Below are positions 1 to 5,323 of a DNA stretch of 9,348 nt, piece by piece (the stretch's first letter is position 1; each line of letters starts with the position of its first letter). The translations under genes were made by a program, and so were the position numbers. Origin of the DNA: Syntrophaceae bacterium PtaB.Bin038 (lineage in GTDB: Bacteria > Desulfobacterota > Syntrophia > Syntrophales > UBA2192). The notes beneath the pieces were generated by a model. The model did not search any database. It saw only the letters and a program-made list of their open reading frames with translations, and was not told where the DNA came from. The DNA lies in NCBI GenBank assembly GCA_002067855.1, contig MVQS01000355.1, positions 1-9,348 of the forward strand, read 5' to 3'.

Positions 1-164
1 GCGATCCGGGCGACGATCGAGGGGTTCAGGGCCGCTGCAATCGAAATCGCCCGGGGCAGCCCCTTTCGCTCTTCGCCGGGAACGGCCGCCATGTCGGCAA
101 ACCCCGCTAGGGCGGCGCCTTCATCGAGCAGGATCCTGCGGATGTCGTCAAAGGGGTCTGGCAT
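1..164 (-). CDS. 4Fe-4S epoxyqueuosine reductase-like protein, N-terminal part
   Basis: The first 54 codons of a minus-strand gene are present; the rest lies beyond the left edge. The translation begins MPDPFDDIRRILLDEGAAL and continues GFADM, then GLPRAISIAAALNP. This pattern (amphipathic helix, GFAD, then LP-x-x-ISI-x-x-ALxP) resembles the N-terminus of the large group of QueG-like proteins with a double 4Fe-4S domain, many of which are not true queuosine enzymes. No cysteine motif is visible because the iron-sulfur part is cut off. The ATG lies 3 bp after the stop of the transporter gene, and its ribosome-binding sequence (AAGGAG, reverse strand of about 173-178) sits inside the end of that gene. 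The two are therefore probably co-transcribed and translationally coupled. The family call rests only on the N-terminus. Confidence 0.55.
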   Translation of the reverse strand, partial: MPDPFDDIRRILLDEGAALAGFADMAAVPGEERKGLPRAISIAAALNPSIVARI

Positions 165-167
165 CGG

Positions 168-1058
168 TCACGCTCCTTGTGGGCGGCTTGCATACTGTTG
201 CACGATCACCCCCGCCACGATGAGCACAAGTCCCACCACCGTGGACGGCAGGATCTCCTCGCCGACGATGCAGTGAATGAGAAACAGCGACAGGAAGGGC
301 GCGGCGTATACGAGGTTGCTCACCTGCGCCGTCGTGCGCGAGAGCTGAAGCGCCTTGAGCCAGGTGACGAAGGTGATCCCCATCTCGAAGAGCCCGATCC
401 AGAGAATACCCAAAAGGCCCGCCATCGGCGGGACCCGGAGGTCCCCGAAAAGAAGGACCGCAGAGAGGGTGAAGATCCACCCGAAGACGAAGTTGAGGAA
501 GAGCTTCACGATCTCGTCGCGAGGGTCCTTCACGTTGTAGATCCAGAAGAGGGCCCAGATGACGGAGCTGCCGAGCGCCAGGAGCGCCCCGGGCAGGTTC
601 GTGAATCGGAGGGCCAGTACGTCGCCGTGGGTGGAGATGACGAGGACGCCCGAGAAGCTGATCACGATGGCCAGGACGCTCACCCAGCGGATCGGCTGCT
701 TCAGGATCGCGATGGAAAGCAGCACCAGCATGATCGGCCAGGTCCAGTTCAGGGGCTGGGCTTCCTGCGCGGGCAGCACGGAGTAGGCCTTGAAGAGGAT
801 CACGTAGTAGAGGAAAGGGTTGAGAAACCCCAGAGCGGCCGAGCGTGCGAGGTCTTTCCTTGAGGCATGTGTGATAGCGGCCAGCTTGCCCTGGGCGAGC
901 ACGATGACGAAGAGGGCCGCAAGCGACACGACGGATGCCCCCAGAAGCATCTCCAGGAATCCCATGTGCCCGAGCGTCAGCTTGAAGGCCGATGCCACCG
1001 TCGACCAGAGCAGCACCGTCGCCGCGGCGCAGAGATAGGCCTTCGTCTGTCGCTCCAT
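168..1058 (-). CDS. EamA/DMT-family transporter
   Basis: The product is a 296-residue integral membrane protein with about ten hydrophobic helices arranged as two EamA repeats, the normal size and layout for the drug/metabolite transporter superfamily. Recognisable features are the N-terminal helix with LLWSTVASAFKLTL, the PLNWTWPIMLVLLS segment at the end of the first repeat, and the second-repeat helix LSRTTAQVSNLVYAAPFLS. The substrate cannot be read from the sequence; relatives export amino acids or metabolites. I chose the ATG at 1056-1058 because it gives a short cytoplasmic N-terminus (MERQTKAYL) and is preceded by AGAAGGA at a suitable distance. An in-frame ATG at 1089-1091 would add 11 residues. 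The gene heads an operon with the Fe-S protein gene whose start lies 3 bp downstream. Confidence 0.85.
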   Translation of the reverse strand: MERQTKAYLCAAATVLLWSTVASAFKLTLGHMGFLEMLLGASVVSLAALFVIVLAQGKLAAITHASRKDLARSAALGFLNPFLYYVILFKAYSVLPAQEAQPLNWTWPIMLVLLSIAILKQPIRWVSVLAIVISFSGVLVISTHGDVLALRFTNLPGALLALGSSVIWALFWIYNVKDPRDEIVKLFLNFVFGWIFTLSAVLLFGDLRVPPMAGLLGILWIGLFEMGITFVTWLKALQLSRTTAQVSNLVYAAPFLSLFLIHCIVGEEILPSTVVGLVLIVAGVIVQQYASRPQGA

Positions 1059-1160
1059 CGGCAGCGTTCCTTCTGAGAATCCCCTTCCCATCCAGTTCCC
1101 TTTCCCTTGACGGGAGAGCCCTTCGAATGAATCAGGGCCGTGAGCCTGCCGAACGGGGCC

Positions 1161-1201
1161 AGGGTGAGGGTGAAAACAGGGGATTTTTTATTCCCCACCC
1201 T
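1161..1201. repeat. Inverted repeat in divergent spacer
   Basis: AGGGTG (1167-1172; also a direct copy at 1161-1166) pairs with CACCCT (1196-1201). Inside, GGGA (1180-1183) pairs with TCCC (1192-1195) around an AT-rich loop. It lies between the divergent transporter and hydrolase genes, so it could be an operator or simply a hairpin. The run of T falls in the loop rather than after the stem, so it does not look like an intrinsic terminator. Confidence 0.3.
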
Positions 1202-1249
1202 GCTAATCACAGAACTCCGCCGGGCGCAACGGGATTGTGGAGAATGACC

Positions 1250-1278
1250 TTGTCTTCGGCTCCCCTATCGGCTATAGA
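1250..1278 (+). promoter_or_regulatory. Sigma70-like promoter for the MBL hydrolase
   Basis: TTGTCT (1250-1255) and TATAGA (1273-1278) are separated by exactly 17 bp; each matches four of six consensus bases. Transcription would start near 1285, giving a leader of about 35 nt before the ATG at 1319. Its position directly in front of the gene supports the call, but the boxes are only moderately good. Confidence 0.45.
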
Positions 1279-1318
1279 CTGGACGACCGCATGACACCGC
1301 CCGCGAAAAGGAGATGCC

Positions 1319-1984
1319 ATGAAGCTTGCCGAGAACCTCTACGTCTACGAGTGGACGAACTACTTCGAGAACAACTGCAACAGCTTCTTCATCGGCGGCA
1401 CCGTGGGGGCGCTCGTCGACCCGGGCCTGAGCGCTCACCTGCCCGACCTGCTCAAGCGCATGTCCAAGGACGGGATCAGGAAGGAGGACATCCAGTTCGT
1501 CATCAACACCCACTCGCACCCCGACCACTACGAGGCCTCGGCGCTCTTCGACAGCTCGCAGGTGAAGATCGCCCTCTCGGAGATCGAGCTGGAGTTCATG
1601 AAAGGCCCCGGCGCGTATCTCTATCAACTCTTCGGCCTCAAGGCCCCCGTCGTGGACGTGAACCTGCCCCTGAAAGAGGGGGAGGTGCAGCTCGGCAGGG
1701 AGACCTTCCAGATTTCTATCGTTCCCGGCCACTCGCCGGGTTCCATCGGCCTTTACTGGCCGGCGAAAAAGGCCCTCTTCCCGGGCGACGTGATCTTCCA
1801 GATGAACGTGGGCCGCTCCGATTTCCCCGGCGGCGACAGCAAGCTTCTCAAGGAGAGCATTCGGAGCCTGTCGAAGCTCGACGTGGAATACCTTCTGCCC
1901 GGCCACATGGGTATGGTCACGGGCAGGGCGAACGTGAAGAAGAACTTTGAGAAAGTTATTGAAGGAATCTTCCCATACCTGTGA
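1319..1984 (+). CDS. MBL-fold metallo-hydrolase (glyoxalase II-like)
   Basis: The 221-residue single-domain protein carries the full metal-ligand set of the metallo-beta-lactamase fold: HSHPDH at residues 65-70 (His65, His67, Asp69, His70), His138 in PGHSPGS, Asp157 in FPGDVIF and His196 in LPGHMG. It also has the usual N-terminal strands NSFFIGG and ALVDPG. This arrangement is typical of glyoxalase II-like thioesterases and other cytoplasmic hydrolases with a dinuclear metal site; the natural substrate cannot be deduced. The ATG is preceded by AAAAGGAG (1306-1313) at a good distance, and no signal peptide is present. It is a single-gene unit facing convergently into the lipoprotein gene. I saw no convincing terminator in the 81-bp gap after the stop. 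Confidence 0.9.
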   Translation: MKLAENLYVYEWTNYFENNCNSFFIGGTVGALVDPGLSAHLPDLLKRMSKDGIRKEDIQFVINTHSHPDHYEASALFDSSQVKIALSEIELEFMKGPGAYLYQLFGLKAPVVDVNLPLKEGEVQLGRETFQISIVPGHSPGSIGLYWPAKKALFPGDVIFQMNVGRSDFPGGDSKLLKESIRSLSKLDVEYLLPGHMGMVTGRANVKKNFEKVIEGIFPYL

Positions 1985-2065
1985 CAGGCAGGTGACCGGG
2001 TCGCATCCGACCAGCCAGACGAAGGGAAGAAGGCGAGAGGGCAAGGCGGAGCCAGGCGCCCGCCC

Positions 2066-2482
2066 CTACTGCCACCCCATGGGCTCGTAGCCCTTGTCCC
2101 TGAGGCACTTGTTGACGAAGTTCTTGTACACGGGGCTTGGCTCTGCCGCCTTGAACAGCCCGTGCGTGGCGCCCCCTGCCGCGCCTCCTGCCGCGCCCGC
2201 CGCAAGGCCCCTGCCGAAGTTGCCCGTCACGGCGCCGACGGCCGCCCCGGTGGCCGCCCCGATGGCGCCGCCCTTCACGGCCCCTTCGGCCACCTTGGAC
2301 TCCTGGTTCTTCTTCACGTAGGTCTCGGCCATCTGCATGCAATCGTCGATGTCGCGCTCGCCCTGGGCTGTGCCGACTGTCTTCAGATGGCTGTTCGGGT
2401 ACAGGACGGGCCGCTTGGCGGCCCCGCAGCCGATGAGGGTGAGGGCAAGAAGGATCAGGACGGGCAAGGCGACTTTCTTCAC
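2066..2482 (-). CDS. Glycine-zipper lipoprotein
   Basis: The product is a small (138-residue) lipoprotein. It begins MKKVALPVLILLALTLIGC: two lysines, a hydrophobic stretch and the lipobox LIGC, with the lipidated Cys at residue 19. A Gly/Ala-rich segment follows with GxxxG spacing (GGAIGAATGAAVGAVTG and GRGLAAGAAGGAAGG), the signature of glycine-zipper envelope proteins. Two cysteines frame this part, in DDCMQM and in NKCLRDKGYEPMGW; the second is a recurring C-terminal motif in such lipoproteins. I start it at the GTG of 2480-2482, which has AAAAGGAG seven bases upstream. A TTG at 2498-2500 would add six residues but overlaps that Shine-Dalgarno. The start follows the stop of the cyclophilin-like gene by 4 bp, implying coupled translation. 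Role: envelope protein, exact function unknown. Confidence 0.8.
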   Translation of the reverse strand: MKKVALPVLILLALTLIGCGAAKRPVLYPNSHLKTVGTAQGERDIDDCMQMAETYVKKNQESKVAEGAVKGGAIGAATGAAVGAVTGNFGRGLAAGAAGGAAGGATHGLFKAAEPSPVYKNFVNKCLRDKGYEPMGWQ

Positions 2483-2486
2483 GGGT

Positions 2487-2861
2487 TCACTCCTTTTCAA
2501 TACGGATGCTCGAGGCCCCCTTGGCCTTTTTCAGGATTAACGCATCGGAGGTGATCCGGCCGACAAGGTTCACCTCGCTTGCCGGCACCGGGGCCGGCCC
2601 CGTGCTCATGGGCGTGCGGCCGAAAAAAATGGCCAGCGCGGTGCCCGGCGGCCAGTAGCCGATGTCGCCGATTTTCACCTCCCCCGTGGCCGTGGCGTCA
2701 AGGGGCAGCTTCACGGGGATGGTGAAGTAGAACTCGTCGCCCCACTCGCTCGGAACGGTCTCGATAGGAAGTTTCGCGGCGACGGCCCGGGCGCACTCCG
2801 TGTCGGCAAGCTCCGCCTGAACCACGACGGGACCGGCGATGATTCGGATCTTCTGCGGCAT
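2487..2861 (-). CDS. Cyclophilin-like fold protein
   Basis: The 124-residue cytoplasmic protein matches the compact cyclophilin-like family best known from small uncharacterised bacterial and archaeal proteins. The strongest signature is GDIGYWPPGTALAIFFGRTP at about residues 66-85, preceded by the strand-rich segment WGDEFYFTIPV and followed by VNLVGRI. These proteins share the cyclophilin barrel but generally lack the prolyl-isomerase active site, so I do not predict isomerase activity. The ATG is preceded by AGAGGT on the coding strand. The end of the gene contains the Shine-Dalgarno of the lipoprotein gene, so the two are coupled. It lies 98 bp downstream of the SIMPL-domain gene on the same strand and may share its promoter. 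Confidence 0.75.
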   Translation of the reverse strand: MPQKIRIIAGPVVVQAELADTECARAVAAKLPIETVPSEWGDEFYFTIPVKLPLDATATGEVKIGDIGYWPPGTALAIFFGRTPMSTGPAPVPASEVNLVGRITSDALILKKAKGASSIRIEKE

Positions 2862-2959
2862 ACCAACCTCTGGGGTCAGGCCTTGCCGGGCTGTTGCCTT
2901 TTCCCCTCAAACCCCTGCGTATAGGGCCTCGGACGGAGGGGTAACGTCAGCTTCGTCAC

Positions 2960-3685
2960 TCACTCTGCTTCGAAGATGGCGTAGCTCACGGAGACGTTTA
3001 CGGTGAAGGTCTGCTCGCCCGGCGCGACGGGCACAGTGGATACCGCGCCGGCCTCCATGCGCGCAACCGGGTAGGGGCCCGGGCGCCCCCCTGCCTGCTC
3101 GGAGATCTTCAGTGGCTTTCCGATCTTCACCCCCGCCGCCTCCGCGTAGACCCGGGCGCGCCTCTGCGCGTCGGCCATGGCCTTCCTTCGGGCCTCGTCC
3201 GTGAGCCTGGCGGGCTCGGCAACGCCGAAGCTCACCCCCCGGACCTGGTTTGCCCCCGCGGAGACCGTCTCGTCGAGGAACGCCCCGAGACGGGTCATGT
3301 CGCGGACCTTCACCTGCACCTCGTTCGTGACCTGGTAGCCGGCGATCTTCGGGGGCTCCCGCTGCTCCTTGTCGTACTTGTAGCGCGGCGCGACGTGGAA
3401 CAGGGTCGTCTGCACGTCCCTGTCCTCGATGCCCCGCGTGCGGATCAGGACGATGAGCTGGCTCATAGCCTCGTTGTTCCTCTTGAGTGCTTCGGCCGCC
3501 GTGGCCGCCTCGGTGACGACCCCAACCTGGATCTGGGCGAAGTCGGGCTGGGCGTGGGCCTCCCCCGTGCCCGTCACGGTGATGGATGGTTTCCGCGTGC
3601 CGGGATCGTCCGGAGCCTGGGCCATGGCCGTGCCGCAGGCGAGTGCCAGCAACGCGAGAGAGAAAAGGACAGAGAACTTCCACAT
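2960..3685 (-). CDS. SIMPL-domain periplasmic protein
   Basis: This is a 241-residue exported protein of the SIMPL (formerly DUF541) family. It begins with a Sec signal peptide (hydrophobic core FSVLFSLALLALACG, likely cleavage after AMA at about residue 22). The Cys in the core lacks a proper lipobox, so a soluble periplasmic protein is more likely than a lipoprotein. Family features follow: ITVTGTGEAHAQPDFAQIQVGV at about 35-56, the helix AAEALKRNNEAMSQLI, IAGYQVTNEVQVKVRD near 115-130, and ARRKAMADAQRRARVYAEAAG near 165-185, ending in a beta-strand SVSYAIFEAE. Members are periplasmic or surface proteins linked to stress tolerance, with no known catalytic activity. AGGGGGT precedes the ATG. 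The promoter at 3737-3764 is its likely driver. Confidence 0.88.
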   Translation of the reverse strand: MWKFSVLFSLALLALACGTAMAQAPDDPGTRKPSITVTGTGEAHAQPDFAQIQVGVVTEAATAAEALKRNNEAMSQLIVLIRTRGIEDRDVQTTLFHVAPRYKYDKEQREPPKIAGYQVTNEVQVKVRDMTRLGAFLDETVSAGANQVRGVSFGVAEPARLTDEARRKAMADAQRRARVYAEAAGVKIGKPLKISEQAGGRPGPYPVARMEAGAVSTVPVAPGEQTFTVNVSVSYAIFEAE

Positions 3686-3736
3686 AAGATTACCCCCTGT
3701 CAGTCGCGGAGCCCTGTACGCGGCGCCGACGGTGTC

Positions 3737-3764
3737 ATCTTATCACAGCGAGAGGCGATGCAAA
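3737..3764 (-). promoter_or_regulatory. Extended -10 promoter for SIMPL gene
   Basis: On the minus strand TTTGCA (3759-3764) is followed after 16 bp by TAAGAT (3737-3742), directly preceded by TGA. That gives the extended -10 arrangement TGn-TAAGAT. It lies about 50 bp in front of the start codon in the short gap behind the small membrane-protein gene. Confidence 0.45.
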
Positions 3765-3775
3765 GGGATTTTTGC

Positions 3776-4024
3776 TCAGGCTTTCCTCATGGCGAAGAAG
3801 GTCCCCAGGCTGTTGCCCCCGGCGAAGGCCAGGATGCTGAAGACGCCGTCCATGGCACTGTCCTTCAGGATCACCGTGAGCAGCAGGAAGTTGGCGACCG
3901 TGATGAGCCCGCTGAGCACTGTGGCGCGCCAGACGCGCCTCTGTGCCACGTCGCTCGTGTACTTGGTGATGAGCAGGTCGATGACAAAGCCCGCGAAGAA
4001 AATCAGGACCAGTTTTGTGATCAT
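3776..4024 (-). CDS. Small three-helix membrane protein
   Basis: The 82-residue protein has three hydrophobic segments: TKLVLIFFAGFVIDLLI (residues 3-19), VLSGLITVANFLLLTVIL (36-53) and VFSILAFAGGNSLGTFFAM (61-79). They are joined by short loops, the first strongly basic (AQRRVWR). The Gly-Gly-Asn in the last helix resembles small uncharacterised inner-membrane proteins, but I do not recognise a named family. The ATG has GGGGAGGAG seven bases upstream, a strong ribosome-binding site that supports a real gene. It has its own long upstream spacer and precedes the SIMPL gene by 90 bp; that gene appears to have its own promoter. Size and topology could suit a holin-like or small transport protein, but nothing in the sequence decides this. 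Confidence 0.7.
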   Translation of the reverse strand: MITKLVLIFFAGFVIDLLITKYTSDVAQRRVWRATVLSGLITVANFLLLTVILKDSAMDGVFSILAFAGGNSLGTFFAMRKA

Positions 4025-4108
4025 GGCATACTCCTCCCCGGTAGAACGGATCGGGAACGGGTTTTCGCCGGATGCGGCACCTGGTGGATCGGGAAACAGC
4101 AGCCCCTG

Positions 4109-4139
4109 CCGGGCGGGCGCACGGGTGCCGTCCGGTTTT
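4109..4139 (+). terminator. GC-rich hairpin followed by TTTT
   Basis: CCGGGCGG (4109-4116) pairs with CCGTCCGG (4128-4135) over eight positions with one G-U pair, and is followed at once by TTTT (4136-4139). In form it is a plus-strand intrinsic terminator with a short U tract. There is no plus-strand gene upstream for it to serve, so it may instead be a leader hairpin of the minus-strand gene. Confidence 0.3.
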
Positions 4140-4161
4140 GGCTGCAGGAAGTTGCTCGAGA

Positions 4162-4232
4162 AGGTTACGGTCGGGACGTATCCCGGAGATGGAAGGGAAA
4201 GACAGGCGGCCCGGGATTACACCCCGTAACCT
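4162..4232. repeat. Nested inverted repeats, possible structured RNA
   Basis: AGGTTACGG (4162-4170) is perfectly complementary to CCGTAACCT (4224-4232). Nested inside, ATCCCGG (4180-4186) is perfectly complementary to CCGGGAT (4211-4217). A competing local hairpin, CGGGA (4172-4176) with TCCCG (4181-4185) around a four-base loop, uses the same bases, so two folds exclude each other. It lies upstream of the minus-strand membrane-protein gene. No known riboswitch class is recognised. Confidence 0.35.
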
Positions 4233-4351
4233 GCCGGTTGCTCACCAGCGCTCACTCCATCCTCCCTCAACTTGGTTGCCTCTATGATCCCAAGGGGCAT
4301 CGGGAAAGTCAAGCCGCAGATTTCATGGCAATTCCAGTAACATAAATGGGG

Positions 4352-4846
4352 TCAGTAGCTGCCGGCCAGTTCAGTGCCTGCGATGATCCATTCGTCTCCC
4401 TTTTTCTCGAGGGTCACAAAATAGCTGACGTGCGATCTCGGTCGGGATTCTACATGCGCAACATAGAGCAGGGCCCGAGTCCTCTCGTTGTTGAACCCCG
4501 CACGGGAAATGTGCGTGCGCCCGATCCCGAGCGTCGAGCCTTCCTTCCGGTCATCTCTTATCTTGAGTGCCGGCTTTGCTTCGGGGGGAAATGCGCTTTC
4601 AAGCTCGTATCCGGACCTGTTTTTGTCATTGAAGTCCTTCGCGATTATCGGATCAACCTTCCCGCCCCCATACTGCTTGCGAAGGGTCGTCTTTTCCAGC
4701 ACGACGTCCGCCGCGGGATGGGTCGGCAGGGAGAACAGGATGGTCCGGGAGCTGAAGGCCGTCAGGCCCGGCCGGGCAAGCGTGAAAATATTCGAAAAGC
4801 CGCATTTTCTGCAACCGAAAGTGCTGATGGAAGAATACTTCATCAC
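4352..4846 (-). CDS. Uncharacterised secreted-type protein, degenerate N-terminus
   Basis: The 164-residue frame has a convincing C-terminal two-thirds and a doubtful start. From about residue 47 it reads DVVLEKTTL, then DFNDKN (71-76), SRAGFN (114-119), RTRALLYVAHV (122-132) and SYFVTLEKKGDEWIIAG (141-157). This matches a family I know only as uncharacterised exported proteins in which a DFxxKN motif is followed by SRVGFN, ALVYV and YYVLLEKxxGxW; no function is assigned. The first 45 residues include a CxxC pair (GCRKCGF) and a poor hydrophobic stretch rather than a clean signal peptide. The ATG at 4844-4846 also lacks a good ribosome-binding site, so the true start may be lost or downstream. 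A signal cleavage after HPAA (residue 46) is possible. The gene diverges from the RiPP-like locus. Confidence 0.6.
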   Translation of the reverse strand: MMKYSSISTFGCRKCGFSNIFTLARPGLTAFSSRTILFSLPTHPAADVVLEKTTLRKQYGGGKVDPIIAKDFNDKNRSGYELESAFPPEAKPALKIRDDRKEGSTLGIGRTHISRAGFNNERTRALLYVAHVESRPRSHVSYFVTLEKKGDEWIIAGTELAGSY

Positions 4847-4939
4847 GGTGCTGCCCGCCGGGAAGTAGGGCGCTGAAAGATCACCGAGAATAGCGACAGG
4901 CGGCAGACTTCGCTGTACCGACAGGAAAACAACACAGAC

Positions 4940-4944
4940 AGAGG
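4940..4944 (+). promoter_or_regulatory. Ribosome-binding site of the precursor leader
   Basis: GAGGG lies six bases before the ATG at 4951-4953. It supports that ATG as the original start of the Tat-type leader, even though the frame meets TAA after five codons. No convincing promoter is visible in 4847-4939. Confidence 0.4.
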
Positions 4945-4950
4945 GTTGAT

Positions 4951-5287
4951 ATGAGCGACGGGAAATAACAGGACACCGGTAAAGCGACCAGAAGGGATTT
5001 CATCAAGAAGTGCGGCGTTTCGGCCGCCCTGATCACGGGGGGCATACGAAATCCTGTCCGTTTTCTTCAAGAGAGGCGCCGAAGCCCAGAATTGGGACAG
5101 CCCCTGCAAGAGCGCCACGTGCGCCTATTGCGGCGGCTCCTGCCAGACCTGCACCGGCTGTACGACTCACTGCACCTCCGGCTGCACGTCGAGCTGTACG
5201 TCCGGCTGCACATCGGGCTGTACGTCCAGCTGCTCGTCGGGATGCACCTCCAGCTGCGTAAGCTGCACCCAGGTCACAAGCAGGTAG
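4951..5287 (+). CDS. CXXX-repeat Cys-rich RiPP precursor, frame disrupted
   Basis: This precursor-like gene is read in two pieces. The leader frame starts at ATG 4951 (MSDGK), meets TAA at 4966-4968, then continues in frame as ATRRDFIKKCGVSAALITG, a clear twin-arginine (Tat) motif plus hydrophobic stretch. The second frame, open from 5033, continues AYEILSVFFKRGAEAQ, with AEA as a possible cleavage site, then NWDSPC and a Cys-rich tail ending VSCTQVTSR at the TAG of 5285-5287. The tail has 15 Cys; from the sixth on there are eight CX3C steps of the form CTSG or CTSS. The frames join if one G is removed from the six-G run at 5037-5042. The core frame has no ATG, GTG or TTG. The family resembles CXXX-repeat peptides modified by radical SAM enzymes; cross-link chemistry is inferred. 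As written it is untranslatable: a decaying gene or sequence errors. Confidence 0.6.
5159..5254 (+). repeat. Eight tandem 12-bp CXXX-coding units
   Basis: Eight in-frame units of four codons follow each other, beginning at TGT 5159. The consensus is Cys-Thr-Ser-(Gly or Ser); the first unit is CTTH and the seventh CSSG. The units differ from one another mainly at synonymous third positions (ACG, ACC, ACA; TCC, TCG; TGC, TGT; GGC, GGA) while the amino acids persist. A partial unit (Cys-Val-Ser, then Cys) follows to 5266. This is a coding repeat, not a CRISPR or regulatory array. Confidence 0.85.
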
Positions 5288-5323
5288 CCCGACTGACCGG
5301 CGAGACGCAATCGAGGACGGGAG

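Larger units (their letters stand above)
4025..4351. other. 327-bp gene-free spacer with hairpins
   Basis: No frame on either strand gives a protein-like translation with a ribosome-binding site here. The stretch holds the hairpin at 4109-4135, the nested inverted repeats at 4162-4232 and, near the right end, a possible minus-strand promoter: TTGACT on the reverse of 4307-4312, then 17 bp, then GATCAT on the reverse of 4284-4289. If that promoter is used, the hairpins lie in a long 5' leader of the small membrane-protein gene. Confidence 0.5.

Noticed and set aside
1985..2012. Possible terminator after the MBL gene (GGTCG/CGACC with a four-base loop)
   Set aside because: The stem is only 5 bp and no T tract follows on either strand.
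1265..2044. Long minus-strand ORF opposite the MBL hydrolase
   Set aside because: It is antisense to a gene with a complete metal-ligand set; its His/Val/Glu-rich composition is typical of a high-GC shadow.
2907..3683. Long minus-strand ORF overlapping the SIMPL gene in another frame
   Set aside because: It is rich in Arg, Gly, His and Pro with no motif. The SIMPL frame has the signal peptide, ribosome-binding site and conserved segments.
4966..4968. Stop codon recoding to read through the precursor leader
   Set aside because: The codon is TAA. Selenocysteine uses TGA and pyrrolysine TAG, and no suppressor signal is visible, so mutation or sequence error is simpler.
4843..5118. Minus-strand 91-residue ORF between the exported-protein gene and the precursor
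   Set aside because: The translation shows no family features and lies opposite the precursor leader. The plus-strand Tat motif and Cys core explain the region better.
5159..5254. Short tandem repeats as a CRISPR array or iteron origin
   Set aside because: The unit is 12 bp with no spacers, is in phase with codons and varies synonymously, so it is a coding repeat.
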